32,351 nt of DNA from Streptococcus cuniculi (GCF_004570575.1 NZ_SPPD01000022.1:1-32351); one strand, 5' to 3'; shown: positions 23,312-31,861, counted from the stretch's first letter. Notes: generated by a model not told the origin, from the sequence alone. Program-made: numbers and translations.

Positions 23312-24430
23312 TCAATCATATTGCCTCAAGCATTCTGATAGCAACGTCAAGCCCTTTTTCAAGGTCGCGGTCTGTGTACAGTAACCCAAACGAGCATATC
23401 CTGGACGGTCAAAGCGATTGCCTGGTACCAGCAAAACTCCTTTTTCCTGTAACAAACGTAGGCAAAACGTCTCTGTCTCTTCGGGGATGTCCAATTTGAT
23501 AAAAGAAACAGGAACCGCACTTGGATCAATCAAGGACACCCGTGGCTCGTGTTCCACCCAATCTTTGACTACACTCAGATTTTCAGCAACGATTGACCGA
23601 TTTCGCTCCAAAACCACTTCCTTATGCTGCAAAACATAAGTCGCAAGGGCATCATCTACCACCCCAGCACAGATCATCGTGTAATCACGGTATTTCCGAA
23701 AGAGATTGGACAGCTCATCATTGGCCACAACCCAGCCAACTCGCACACCAGCAACCGAGTAAGTCTTTGACATACTATTGACCGAAATGCCTTTTTCGTA
23801 CAAATCCACTATGGCTGGCACATCAAAGCGAGTATCTAGAGGCTTATACACTTCATCAGATAAAATATAAGCCCCAACTTCTCTCGCAATCGCCACCAGC
23901 TCCTCCAAGAAAGAACGTTCCATCACAGCACCTGTTGGATTATTGGCATTATTAATGCAGATTATCTTGGTATTGGGACGAATCAAGGCACGCAAATCAT
24001 CTAAAGACGGTAACCAAGCATCTTCCTCACGAATCTGCCAAAGCGAGACTTCTGCTCCCAAAGAGCATGGAATATCGTACAACTGCTGATAGCTCGGGTA
24101 GAGCGAGATAACATGGTCACCTTTTTCAATCAAGGCATAGAGCGCCAAGTGATTGGCTCCTGTTGCCCCATTGGTCTGGAGAATCTGACTGACTTCTACA
24201 TTCTGATAGAGTTTTCGTACCTCTTCCTTAAAAGCAGGTGAACCCTCAATCCAGCCATAATTCATCTTCTTGTCCCACAAATCCTCTAAAAATGCTGTCT
24301 GAGAAGCCCCGCCTATCTCTAGAATATCTCTCAAGGTCAGCGAATCAATCGAACTTCCTGCAATATCATAAAGGGCTTCCTTTTCCCATTCATTCAACCA
24401 CTCTTCCACACCAAATGCTGCAATTTCCAT
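23312..24430 (-). CDS. PLP-dependent aminotransferase, class I/II
   Basis: This 372-residue cytoplasmic protein belongs to the fold-type I aminotransferases. Visible features are NGATGANHLALYALIEKGD near residue 88, INNANNPTGAV (cofactor and carboxylate binding), ILSDEVYKPLD with the Asp that pairs with the PLP pyridine, and the PLP lysine in SMSKTYSVAGVRVGW. The C-terminal RLGYCT supplies the Arg that holds the substrate carboxylate. The substrate is not evident. GGAG lies 7 bases before the ATG. It appears monocistronic, with the sodA terminator upstream and the mosaic repeat at its 3' end. Confidence 0.85.
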   Translation of the reverse strand: MEIAAFGVEEWLNEWEKEALYDIAGSSIDSLTLRDILEIGGASQTAFLEDLWDKKMNYGWIEGSPAFKEEVRKLYQNVEVSQILQTNGATGANHLALYALIEKGDHVISLYPSYQQLYDIPCSLGAEVSLWQIREEDAWLPSLDDLRALIRPNTKIICINNANNPTGAVMERSFLEELVAIAREVGAYILSDEVYKPLDTRFDVPAIVDLYEKGISVNSMSKTYSVAGVRVGWVVANDELSNLFRKYRDYTMICAGVVDDALATYVLQHKEVVLERNRSIVAENLSVVKDWVEHEPRVSLIDPSAVPVSFIKLDIPEETETFCLRLLQEKGVLLVPGNRFDRPGYARLGYCTQTATLKKGLTLLSECLRQYD

Positions 24431-24496
24431 AGCACTCTCCTATCAGACCTATCTTTGTCTCTCTAGTGTATCATATTTATGCAGTAAAGTGGATAA

Positions 24497-24521
24497 AAAA
24501 ACAGTCCAGTGGACTGTTTTT
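24497..24521 (-). terminator. Terminator of sodA
   Basis: AAAAACAGTCCA and TGGACTGTTTTT form a near-perfect 12-bp stem. It lies 61 bases past the sodA stop and ahead of the aminotransferase promoter region. Confidence 0.75.
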
Positions 24522-24582
24522 CACGAGCTTGTAAATAAGAAAGCGAGTTAGGGCCTGTGGACTATTTTTTCATTTGCTATTC

Positions 24583-25188
24583 TTATTTAGCTGCTTGGTA
24601 CAATTCGTTTACTTTGTTCCAATTGATAATTTCAAAGAATGCCTTGATGTAGTTTGGACGAACATTGCGGTAGTTCAAGTAGTAAGCATGCTCCCACACA
24701 TCAAGCGCCAAAATTGGTATTAAACCATTCATAATTGGCGTGTCTTGGTTAGCAGTTGAGACAATTTCAAGCTTGCCTTCTTTATTCACTACCAAGAAAG
24801 CCCAACCTGAACCAAAACGAGTGGTCGCTGCTGTTGTGAAGGCTGCTTGGAAGTCTTCAAATGAGCCGAATGTCGCTACAATATCTGCTGCCAATTCTGC
24901 TGGAACTTCTGTTTTTTCTGGTGACAACAATTCCCAGAATAAAGCATGGTTCAAGTGACCACCACCGTTGTTAATCAAGGCTTGGCGAATATCCGCTGGA
25001 ATTTGTTCCACATCTGAAAGCAAAGCCACCAAGTCTTCACCAATTTCTGGGTGTTTTTCAAGCGCCGCATTTGCATTGGCAACATAAGTTGCATGGTGCT
25101 TGTCATGATGTAGCGTCATTGTTTCAGCATCAATATGTGGCTCAAGAGCATCGTAAGCGTATGGTAAATCTGGTAAAATAATTGCCAT
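24583..25188 (-). CDS. sodA: Superoxide dismutase (Mn/Fe)
   Basis: SodA converts superoxide to hydrogen peroxide and oxygen in the cytoplasm. The 201 residues carry all four metal ligands: His27 (TLHHDKHH), His81 ([10 protein letters not shown]), Asp163 and His167 ([20 protein letters not shown]). Streptococcal enzymes usually use manganese. AAGGAGG lies 7 bases before the ATG. It has its own promoter and terminator, and lies downstream of holA as is common in this genus. Confidence 0.97.
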   Translation of the reverse strand: MAIILPDLPYAYDALEPHIDAETMTLHHDKHHATYVANANAALEKHPEIGEDLVALLSDVEQIPADIRQALINNGGGHLNHALFWELLSPEKTEVPAELAADIVATFGSFEDFQAAFTTAATTRFGSGWAFLVVNKEGKLEIVSTANQDTPIMNGLIPILALDVWEHAYYLNYRNVRPNYIKAFFEIINWNKVNELYQAAK

Positions 25189-25219
25189 ATTCGGCCTCCT
25201 TTAATCTTCTATACTATCT

Positions 25220-25248
25220 ATTTTACCGCAATGTGAGAGCCTTTTCAA
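25220..25248 (-). promoter_or_regulatory. sodA promoter
   Basis: Minus-strand TTGAAA (25243-25248) and TAAAAT (25220-25225) are 17 bases apart, 31 bases before the ATG. The promoter lies within 20 bases of the holA stop. Confidence 0.65.
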
Positions 25249-25263
25249 TTTTTTTGTCTGAAA

Positions 25264-26295
25264 TCATGTGCTGGCAATTTTTAATAATGCAATGTCAAAA
25301 AGATAGTCCTTGTCAAACTGCCCCTGTTTGATTTGATAGTCCGTCTCAATCAAGACCTGCACTACCTTCTTGAGGAAAGAAAGGGATAGAGAACGTGAAT
25401 CCCGCAAGGCAAACTTGACCTGAAAGGGATTGATTTTACGACCCATGATGTCTGATAATTCTGCCACCATCTGCTGTTCACTCAGTCCGTCTTTTTGCAA
25501 GATTTGTACCTGTAAAAACAAGCGGAATTGATTGAGTAAAATCGCAATCAGCTTAATCTCATCTTCTCCCCGCAAACGCAGATCACGAACCAAACTTCTA
25601 GCCTGATCAATCTTGCCCTGTAAGAGAAGCTGGCTCATATCAAAAAGATTATCTTGCAAGGTTTTAGGAATGGCCTGCTCAATATCTTCAAGTCCAATCT
25701 GACGACTCCCCTTATAGGACTGTAAAAAAGCCAGATTTTTATGGATTTCAGCAAAATCAAAATTCGACTTAACTAAGAGATGAGCCATGACCGTATTGTC
25801 CACGTTCAACCCCATTCTCCCTATCTCTTGCTTGAAAAATTGTCGCAATTCCGCTTCTTTGAGGCTATTTGCTTCTAACACCAGCCCGTCCCGTTTCAAG
25901 AGCTTGACCAGACGGCGCTTGCTATCTAATTTTCCACCTGCAATGACAATCAGCCTCGTCGTTTCAACAGGGTGATTCAGATAATCCTCAAATTTCTTGA
26001 GTTCTTCATCGCTCAAATACCGTTTTTTATCGGTCGTTATATCGGCAAAATAGTCCAAAATAACAATTTTTTCATCCGAAAAAAAGGGGAGGGAAACCAA
26101 ATCAAGCTCCACTTGAGCATAATCAGACTCGCCCATATCAAAATAGGCATAGGTCAAGTCACTGCTGTCAAAACCAATTTGTTTGAGAAGTGCTTCCTTG
26201 GCTAGTTGAAACTGTCCAACATCCTCACCAGCTAGCACCGTAAGCAGCCCCAAGTTCTCCTTCTTTACTTTCTGAATTTCATCAATAATAGTCAT
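25264..26295 (-). CDS. holA: DNA polymerase III subunit delta
   Basis: HolA is the delta subunit of the clamp loader and opens the sliding clamp during replication. From MTIIDEIQKVKKENLGLLTV it has 343 residues, the family norm. It shows the divergent AAA+ layout without a P-loop: LTVLAGEDVGQFQLAKEALL near the N-terminus, then VELDLVSLPFFSDEKIVILD, the clamp-contact region of delta subunits. The start at 26295 is preferred over the adjacent ATG at 26298 because GAGGG is too close to the latter. The longest frame, to 26373, runs through the terminator and promoter and is rejected. Confidence 0.92.
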   Translation of the reverse strand: MTIIDEIQKVKKENLGLLTVLAGEDVGQFQLAKEALLKQIGFDSSDLTYAYFDMGESDYAQVELDLVSLPFFSDEKIVILDYFADITTDKKRYLSDEELKKFEDYLNHPVETTRLIVIAGGKLDSKRRLVKLLKRDGLVLEANSLKEAELRQFFKQEIGRMGLNVDNTVMAHLLVKSNFDFAEIHKNLAFLQSYKGSRQIGLEDIEQAIPKTLQDNLFDMSQLLLQGKIDQARSLVRDLRLRGEDEIKLIAILLNQFRLFLQVQILQKDGLSEQQMVAELSDIMGRKINPFQVKFALRDSRSLSLSFLKKVVQVLIETDYQIKQGQFDKDYLFDIALLKIAST

Positions 26296-26320
26296 CATTC
26301 CCTCGCATTTCTTCACTATT

Positions 26321-26329
26321 ATTATAACA
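26321..26329 (-). promoter_or_regulatory. Extended -10 promoter of holA
   Basis: Minus-strand TGTTATAAT starts in the T-tract of the preceding terminator, 25 bases before the holA start. Terminator and promoter are thus nested. Confidence 0.55.
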
Positions 26330-26354
26330 AAAAAACTGTCACACGACAGTTTTT
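26329..26354 (-). terminator. Terminator after the adenylate-forming enzyme gene
   Basis: AAAAACTGTC and GACAGTTTTT pair over 10 bp with an ACAC loop. On the minus strand it ends in a run of seven T, 19 bases past the stop at 26373. Confidence 0.82.
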
Positions 26355-26372
26355 CAATGAGAAATCCATTCA

Positions 26373-27896
26373 TTAAAGATTCTTCCGTTTCATCTCCGCT
26401 TCCATCTTCAAGCGCTGCACTTTCATCGTTGCGGTCCGTGGAATATCCTCATAGGCCATTAAAATGGGCTCTTTGAGTAGGGGAAGGTCTGCCACTTGAT
26501 GCCACCACGTATCCCAATCCATCACCGCACCTTCTGCAAGAGCAATAATCGGTTGGGGAGCGCCATTTGCATCACGAATAATGACAACCTCTGATAAAAA
26601 CTCCAACCGATCCAACAGAAAATCTTCCAAGGCTAGATTGCTGTCAATGGACTCGATCACATCGACCTGACGATCTTTCAAGAGTAGCGTTCCCTCTTCT
26701 GTCATGCAACCATAATCGCCACTATCCCACCAGTCTCCATAGACATTTTCTTGAAAACGAGCATCTTCCTTATAGTAGGTCACCGCACGCCCACGGGAGA
26801 GAAGTTGAATATGGCCATTTTGCCCAGCTGGTAAAAGATGACCATGTTCATCTGTAATTCGGGCTTCTGTATAACCAGAAAGCCCTACCCCCATATCCCG
26901 ACCACTTGTGCTACCAAGAGTTTCCAAGCGATGATAGCGCAGAATCATCGGTCCGCATTCACTCTGACCATAGACCTGCATAAAGACAGGAGCTTTTGCC
27001 TTAGAAGCCTCTAAAAAGGCTCGCAAAGTTCCAATATTGATAGCATCAAAGGTCGAATGATAATAACGGATGCTTGAAAAAACAGACGAATTATTCTTAG
27101 CAAGCTGTGCCCATTGCACAAAATTATTCGGGTGCGTTTCAAGCGCCATTGGTCGATAGCGTTTCAACGTCTCTGCGACATCTTGAGCCTTAGAAGACGA
27201 CAAGGGAAGCAAAGGAAAACCAAGTCCAATGGCCGAAGAAACACCAATGTTATAGCGTGAATGAACAGGAGAAATATGAAACGCCAACAGATTGCGCTCG
27301 GTCATTTTTTCAAAAATCGTCTGCTGCCAAGCCACGCGCCAACCCATGGTCTGCGCCGTGTGGCAGATGAGCTTGGGAATTCCGGTCGTTCCAGAGGTGT
27401 GAGTCATATACTGAATCACATCTTCAGGAAGCAGATTTTCAGCAACAGGATGAGCAGGAAAAGTCAACAGATCTGCGACTGCAAGAGTGGTCACCACCCC
27501 CCTACGTTCCATCGCTGCAACTCGTTCTTCCGTCTCCTCATCAAAAACGATAAAGGAACGCTCCAACCGCTCTGCAAAGACATCTAGGGTACTAGCCGGC
27601 AGGTGATAAGAAGACATTACTGGAACTGCACCCAGAGCTGTCGCAGCCACTGCTAACAAATAGGTATCAAATGCTGGACTTTTATAAAACATGACCTTAT
27701 CGCCATACGAAATTCCCGCAGCCGCTAATTGATAAGCCCTTTGTTGGATAGCCGCAAAGACCTGAGCATACGTATTTTCAAGCCCCAATTCAGGGAACCC
27801 CTGATAGGTCTTATCAAATACGATAGCGACTTCTGGAAAACGCTCTGCTGCTTGCTGAAATTGGCGGTATAAGTTTAATGGTTGATAGGAAATCAT
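26373..27896 (-). CDS. Orphan class I adenylate-forming enzyme (acyl-CoA synthetase/AMP-ligase superfamily)
   Basis: This 507-residue ANL-superfamily enzyme activates a carboxylic acid with ATP to an acyl-adenylate. Core motifs are present: A3 THTSGTTGIPK near residue 168, A5 VYGQSECGPM near 310, A7 DWWDSGDYG near 390, A8 KDRQVDVIES, and the C-terminal catalytic lysine in PRTATMKVQRLK. The second half of the reaction (CoA or a carrier protein as acceptor) cannot be read. No carrier protein, thioesterase or synthetase partner is nearby. It has its own promoter and terminator and separates comEC from holA. The start at 27896 has AGGA 7 bases upstream. It could be a fatty-acid or aryl-acid CoA ligase; substrate unknown. 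Confidence 0.85.
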   Translation of the reverse strand: MISYQPLNLYRQFQQAAERFPEVAIVFDKTYQGFPELGLENTYAQVFAAIQQRAYQLAAAGISYGDKVMFYKSPAFDTYLLAVAATALGAVPVMSSYHLPASTLDVFAERLERSFIVFDEETEERVAAMERRGVVTTLAVADLLTFPAHPVAENLLPEDVIQYMTHTSGTTGIPKLICHTAQTMGWRVAWQQTIFEKMTERNLLAFHISPVHSRYNIGVSSAIGLGFPLLPLSSSKAQDVAETLKRYRPMALETHPNNFVQWAQLAKNNSSVFSSIRYYHSTFDAINIGTLRAFLEASKAKAPVFMQVYGQSECGPMILRYHRLETLGSTSGRDMGVGLSGYTEARITDEHGHLLPAGQNGHIQLLSRGRAVTYYKEDARFQENVYGDWWDSGDYGCMTEEGTLLLKDRQVDVIESIDSNLALEDFLLDRLEFLSEVVIIRDANGAPQPIIALAEGAVMDWDTWWHQVADLPLLKEPILMAYEDIPRTATMKVQRLKMEAEMKRKNL

Positions 27897-27948
27897 CCTT
27901 CATTCCTAACCTTTCTAAATTTGTGAAAAACAAAACATAACTATCGCC

Positions 27949-27977
27949 ATTATACCACGTTGAAATCTCTTTCACAA
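27949..27977 (-). promoter_or_regulatory. Promoter of the adenylate-forming enzyme gene
   Basis: Minus-strand TTGTGA (27972-27977) and TATAAT (27949-27954) with a 17-base spacer, and a TGG extension before the -10 box. The gene is therefore independent of the competence operon upstream. Confidence 0.7.
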
Positions 27978-27995
27978 ATGAAAACAAACGAACAC

Positions 27996-30233
27996 TTATC
28001 TCACCGTCTCAATCTTCCATTTCTTCCATCCTCTGAAACGAATCGCTCCTTGTTCATCCGTCCGAAATACCTGTATCTGCCGCTCTTGAAAACGTTGAAG
28101 GGCTTCCTGATGCGGATGCTCGTAACGATTGTGTTTTCCCGCTGAAATCAAGGCTATCCTTGGAGAAATAGCATCTAAAAATTCTGGATAAGAAGAGCCT
28201 CTTGAACCATGATGTCCTGCCTTTAAAACGTCAACAGACAAGCGAGGATACCGCTTGATCAACTCCAATTCACCGTCTTCCAAATCCCCTGTAAATAGAA
28301 ACCTGATCTGCAATAACTCACCGTATAAGACAACCGAATCATTGTTACCACCATTCCCTTTGTGATTAGGATAGAGCACACGTAAAAAGCCGTCACATAT
28401 CGGAATAGTGTCGCCTACTTTTACCAAATGAGGTGGCTTCTTTATTGTCTGTAACATCTCTGTCAGATCCTTACTAGTCGTGCTCCCCTCAGAAATGTAA
28501 ATATTACCGATGTCCATTTCTCTAGCCAGCTCCATTAAATCGCCCACGTGATCCGCATGGGCATGGGTCAGGACTAAGTAATCAATCCTAGCCACACCAC
28601 GACTACGAAGGTAAGGAATCAAGGTTCGCTCCGCATTGGCCTGACTAGCTCGTTCTTGCCAAGGCTCTTTTGATACAACATTCACCTTACCACCCACATC
28701 AATCAGCACTGTCCGCCCTCGCACATCCCTCAAAAAAATACTGTCTCCTTGTCCAACATCTACTACTGTCACCTCATTTTCCACAGGATATTTAATGATG
28801 AAAAATAGCAGAGCTACTAAACTGATAAGGAGTATGCACCATTTCGGATTCTGATACAGATCATGTAGCAAAAGCAAGACGGCTAATAAGACCAGTAGGC
28901 AAACAGCAGTCGGCTTGCCAAAAATCCAGGGCTTCAAGCCTAAACCTGCCACCCACTGAATGCAGGATTCCAGCCAGACAAAAAGAAAATTAACCTGCGT
29001 GAGTTTAGCAAGTGGCGAAAATAGAAAAACAAAGCTTAAGCCTGGCAACAAGACCACATCAAAAAGAAAGGAGAAGAAAAAGGTCAAGAGAATTGACAAG
29101 GGGTGAAAACTGTAAAAATAGTAAATGAAGAGAGGTAAAATCCCAACTGAAATCGCTACACTTTCTACCAGTATTCGCTTATAATGTCCCAAGTCTTCAA
29201 AATCAAAAACGGCTAGGAGAAAGGCATAGGCAAAACTCAATACGCCACCTGTAGTGAGCAGAAAATGAGGCATGACTAGAAAGGAAAGGATAATCGTACA
29301 AGCTATATTATCCAGCTTAGTGATACCCATATTGGCAAACATCTTTTGCAGGAGAGAGCGATTGACCGATACTGAAAATCCTGTCAAACCTGCATAGATA
29401 AAGGAAAATAGAACTTGTAACCAGTCGACTATTTCCTTACGCACCCCAAGGCGCAAGAAAAGAGACCGGAACTGATCCACAAAAAAGCCGACCTGCATAC
29501 CTGAAAGCGCAAATAGATGGATAATTCCTAAGCTAGAGTAAAGGTCACTCATCTGGTCAAATTCCTTGTCCAAGTCTCCAAATAAGAGCCCTGTCATATA
29601 ATGCCGCATCGGACTTGGAAACTGCTCCTTGATGTAGACCAAGGCCTTACGTCGAACGAGAGAAAGCCAGTCTAACGGATTCCAAGCTCCCCGCTGCTCT
29701 ATCTTCTCAATCTTGCTAATCTTGACCGTCTTATAAATCCCCTGTGTCCTCAAATAATCTCGATAATCAAAGCCATTGAAATTCCGCTGTCCCTCTGGTT
29801 CAGACACTACTGCTTCCACCTCCAATCTGATTAGACTGGATAAGCTTTTAAAATAACGCTGCTCTTCCTGACTTTTCAATTGGTAAAAAACAGTGTACAA
29901 GTGTCCTGATGATATCCCCCGAAAGGAAAGACTATCACCATTGACTTGGATACTATCTGGCTTGACAGTCAACGAACTGACCTTCGTCGGAGCAGCCGCC
30001 TCATCCAGAACAGCCTTCACACATTGGAAGCCAAAGAAAAGGAAAAAACAAGCTAAAATCGGTAAAATCTGACAGCAGACTTTTTTCCCTTGACGAACCC
30101 AAAGCAGAGCCATTAAGCCCACCAAAATCAAACCTGATAAGACAGATAGGCGATACATGACAAAGTAGAGGCTTAGTAGTAAAACGACTAGATGAATAGG
30201 AGCAAGAGGAAGCTTTTTAATCAACTGTAACAT
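27996..30233 (-). CDS. comEC: DNA uptake channel protein ComEC
   Basis: ComEC forms the membrane channel that brings single-stranded DNA into the cell during transformation. The 745 residues hold N-terminal membrane helices, a soluble OB-like region (about 70-200), a competence domain with many membrane segments (about 210-490, with LFGDLDKEFD and LFALSGMQVGFFVDQF) and a C-terminal metallo-beta-lactamase-like domain with LTHAHADHVGDLMELA near residue 560 and LKAGHHGSRGSSYPEFLDA. The latter may degrade one strand. It overlaps comEA by 17 bases, so both are translated from one competence-induced mRNA. Length and domains appear intact. Confidence 0.95.
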   Translation of the reverse strand: MLQLIKKLPLAPIHLVVLLLSLYFVMYRLSVLSGLILVGLMALLWVRQGKKVCCQILPILACFFLFFGFQCVKAVLDEAAAPTKVSSLTVKPDSIQVNGDSLSFRGISSGHLYTVFYQLKSQEEQRYFKSLSSLIRLEVEAVVSEPEGQRNFNGFDYRDYLRTQGIYKTVKISKIEKIEQRGAWNPLDWLSLVRRKALVYIKEQFPSPMRHYMTGLLFGDLDKEFDQMSDLYSSLGIIHLFALSGMQVGFFVDQFRSLFLRLGVRKEIVDWLQVLFSFIYAGLTGFSVSVNRSLLQKMFANMGITKLDNIACTIILSFLVMPHFLLTTGGVLSFAYAFLLAVFDFEDLGHYKRILVESVAISVGILPLFIYYFYSFHPLSILLTFFFSFLFDVVLLPGLSFVFLFSPLAKLTQVNFLFVWLESCIQWVAGLGLKPWIFGKPTAVCLLVLLAVLLLLHDLYQNPKWCILLISLVALLFFIIKYPVENEVTVVDVGQGDSIFLRDVRGRTVLIDVGGKVNVVSKEPWQERASQANAERTLIPYLRSRGVARIDYLVLTHAHADHVGDLMELAREMDIGNIYISEGSTTSKDLTEMLQTIKKPPHLVKVGDTIPICDGFLRVLYPNHKGNGGNNDSVVLYGELLQIRFLFTGDLEDGELELIKRYPRLSVDVLKAGHHGSRGSSYPEFLDAISPRIALISAGKHNRYEHPHQEALQRFQERQIQVFRTDEQGAIRFRGWKKWKIETVR

Positions 30234-30855
30234 AAGGACGAATATTCTCCAAACTCTTGCTACCTATCCCAGGTACATTCTTCAAGTCATCAACCGACTG
30301 AAAACGACCCTTACTCTCACGGTAGGCAATAATATCTGCTGCCCGCTTGGCACCGATACCTGAAATGGTCTGCAATTCTACTTCTGTAGCTGTATTGACA
30401 TTGACAAGACCTATCGTTTCTCCCTTATCGCCACTTGCTGGCGCTGAACTCACGGAAGGAATAATCGAGACAGCCTCCTCCTTGGTCGCAACATAAACAA
30501 CGCCCTCATCACTCAACTTCTGAGCTAAATTGACAGACTTAGAATCAGCAGCTTCTGTCAAACCACCCGCTGCTTCTACCGCATCATGGATACGACTTCC
30601 TGCTGGCAAATGGTAAATGCCAGGCTTCTTAACAGCACCTTTGATATCCACTACTAGATTCTCCATTAGCTGCGAATCCATTGACCTCTCTACCGCTTGC
30701 TCGCTACTAGTTGCTAAGTCTGTCAGGCTAGTCGCTTCTTCTGTCTGCCCTGTTTGCCCCAATACAAAGACGATTGCAAGAATGACACTAAGTCCTACTC
30801 CTGCCACAATAAACCACTTATAATCACGCAAAACTTCTATCCACTTTTCAAGCAT
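30217..30855 (-). CDS. comEA: DNA receptor ComEA
   Basis: ComEA binds incoming double-stranded DNA at the cell surface and hands it to ComEC. The 212-residue protein has one N-terminal membrane anchor (FIVAGVGLSVILAIVFVLG, about 15-33), a Ser/Thr-rich linker, a SLBB domain (about 68-128, LVVDIKGAVKKPGIYHLPAG) and two helix-hairpin-helix motifs (about 150-210, ISGIGAKRAADIIAYRESKG and NVPGIGSKSLENI). GGAGG lies 7 bases before the ATG. A perfect TACGAATA box 20 bases upstream places it under the competence sigma factor ComX. Confidence 0.96.
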   Translation of the reverse strand: MLEKWIEVLRDYKWFIVAGVGLSVILAIVFVLGQTGQTEEATSLTDLATSSEQAVERSMDSQLMENLVVDIKGAVKKPGIYHLPAGSRIHDAVEAAGGLTEAADSKSVNLAQKLSDEGVVYVATKEEAVSIIPSVSSAPASGDKGETIGLVNVNTATEVELQTISGIGAKRAADIIAYRESKGRFQSVDDLKNVPGIGSKSLENIRPYVTVD

Positions 30856-30875
30856 ATTCTGACCTCCACTTTATC

Positions 30876-30883
30876 TATTCGTA
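30876..30883 (-). promoter_or_regulatory. ComX (CIN/com) box of comEA-comEC
   Basis: The minus strand reads TACGAATA, the consensus of the streptococcal competence sigma factor, preceded by T-rich sequence (TTTTTTGATAGGTTT). No housekeeping promoter is evident, so expression should be limited to competence. Confidence 0.9.
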
Positions 30884-30892
30884 AAACCTATC

Positions 30893-30919
30893 AAAAAAAC
30901 TCGCATAAGACGAGTTTTT
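30893..30919. terminator. Bidirectional hairpin upstream of comEA
   Basis: AAAAACTCG and CGAGTTTTT pair around a 7-base loop. It shields the competence operon from transcripts arriving from the tRNA side. Confidence 0.7.
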
Positions 30920-31014
30920 AAAGAACATAGAATGTTTGTATAAATGAAGATCAATCATCTGCATAGCAGCTAGCTATGTGTCTCGTGGCTAACAGAGCAA
31001 GGTAGCATAAAGCA

Positions 31015-31343
31015 ATCGAGTAGGGACTGATTTCTAATTCCTCTTACACCACCATGCGTGCCGTTCGGTGCACGGCGGTTCAACTAACTTTTAACACATG
31101 TCATTCTAGATAATAATATAAGCAAGCAATCAGTCCATGTTTAGAGAGGACTGATTTTGGATATAGCTCGTTTTACAGACACGAGTGAAGTAGGTAGACT
31201 TCTATCTGGTATTTTTTATTTTCAGCACCAGACTTCCAACAGTCTGGGGATAGACTGTTGGAATCCGCTACCTCACGCTAGTCAGGCTTGACAGTCACTA
31301 TTGGCTTCACCGGTAGCGGGTTCCCATAGAGGACTTTCACCTC
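31015..31343 (-). mobile_element. Degraded group II intron remnant (domain I piece plus domains V-VI)
   Basis: The minus strand from 31083 to 31015 reads GAACCGCCGTGCACCGAACG, then GCACGCATGGTGGTGTAAGAG and finally CCCTACTCGAT. This order resembles domain V-VI and the 3' end of bacterial group II introns as I remember them. Further upstream on the same strand (31343-31305) is ATGAGGTGAAAGTCCTCTAT, like a domain I segment. The roughly 2 kb expected between them, including the reverse transcriptase, is absent. The stretch between the parts has hairpins such as CCAACAGTCT/AGACTGTTGG. The assignment is from pattern memory and was not searched. Confidence 0.45.
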
Positions 31344-31447
31344 ATACTAAAAGAAAATCAAAAATAGACGAGGAAACGTAGTCGAAGATAGAACTGGCGT
31401 TCATCGAGACAAGTTGACAAAGTATAGTTTTGATTTTCAAAGAGTAT
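31344..31447 (-). repeat. BOX-like element
   Basis: This 104-bp segment has terminal inverted repeats: ATACTAAAAGAAAATCAAAA at the left, and ATACTCTTTGAAAATCAAAA on the other strand at the right. These resemble the boxA and boxC ends of pneumococcal BOX elements, with a different centre (AACTATACTTTGTCAACTTG). It abuts the intron remnant exactly, so it may have inserted into it. Confidence 0.65.
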
Positions 31448-31452
31448 CAGTT

Positions 31453-31472
31453 GTACGACATGCCAGTCGTAC
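31453..31472. other. Hairpin between the BOX-like element and tRNA-Thr
   Basis: GTACGAC and GTCGTAC pair perfectly around a 6-base loop with no T-run. It lies just beyond the tRNA terminator. Role unknown. Confidence 0.5.
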
Positions 31473-31476
31473 ACAT

Positions 31477-31501
31477 AAAAAAGCCTGCTATCGCAGACTT
31501 T
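31477..31501 (-). terminator. Terminator of tRNA-Thr
   Basis: On the minus strand AAAGTCTGC and GCAGGCTTT (one mismatch) close a 4-base loop and run into TTTTTT, 13 bases past the tRNA 3' end. Confidence 0.8.
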
Positions 31502-31513
31502 CTATACTAGTAT

Positions 31514-31585
31514 GCTAGTTGCCGGGATTGAACCGGCGACCTCATCCTTACCATGGATGCGCTCTACCGACTGAGCTAAACCAGC
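31514..31585 (-). tRNA. tRNA-Thr (anticodon GGU)
   Basis: The 72-base cloverleaf reads on the minus strand. The acceptor stem is GCTGGTT/AACTAGC with one G-U pair, the D-arm stem is GCTC/GAGC, and the anticodon stem is CATCC/GGATG with loop ATGGTAA. The T-arm is GCCGG-TTCAATC-CCGGC. Positions 34-36 are GGT, so it reads ACC and ACU threonine codons. CCA is not encoded. It stands alone with its own promoter and terminator. Confidence 0.96.
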
Positions 31586-31596
31586 AATACTTTGAC

Positions 31597-31625
31597 AGTA
31601 TACCAAGAAATCAATCATTTGTCAA
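31597..31625 (-). promoter_or_regulatory. tRNA-Thr promoter
   Basis: Minus-strand TTGACA (31620-31625) and TATACT (31597-31602) with 17 bases between, plus a TGG extension. The tRNA begins 11 bases after the -10 box. Confidence 0.85.
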
Positions 31626-31755
31626 ATGTTCTTATAAATTATTTTTATCTTTTGAATCTTTTGCTCTTTTGAAAACCATCAAAGTTTCCTGAAATAGGGC
31701 TAAACAATCCACTTTTCTTAACTTACTGGAGGAAGCCTTATTCTTTTATTGATGA

Positions 31756-31861
31756 TTATTCTGAAACAGTTAATCTAGCTCCTGCTTGCCGTTCTACTTT
31801 CTCATATTCCTGCTTCTTCTTTGATAAGCCTTGCTCCTATTTGTTTGAATGTTTTCCTCAT
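31756..31861 (-). pseudogene. Small frameshifted reading frame after the partial membrane-associated gene
   Basis: An ATG at 31861 overlaps the TGA of the upstream gene (ATGA) and has GGAAAGGAG before it. It encodes MRKTFKQIGARLIKEEAGI and stops at 31802. In the next frame, EQGLSKKKQEYEKVERQAGA runs on to a TAA at 31756. A single one-base shift would join the two into a charged protein of about 35 residues. It may be a broken small gene or the stump of a longer one. No family is recognised. Confidence 0.3.
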
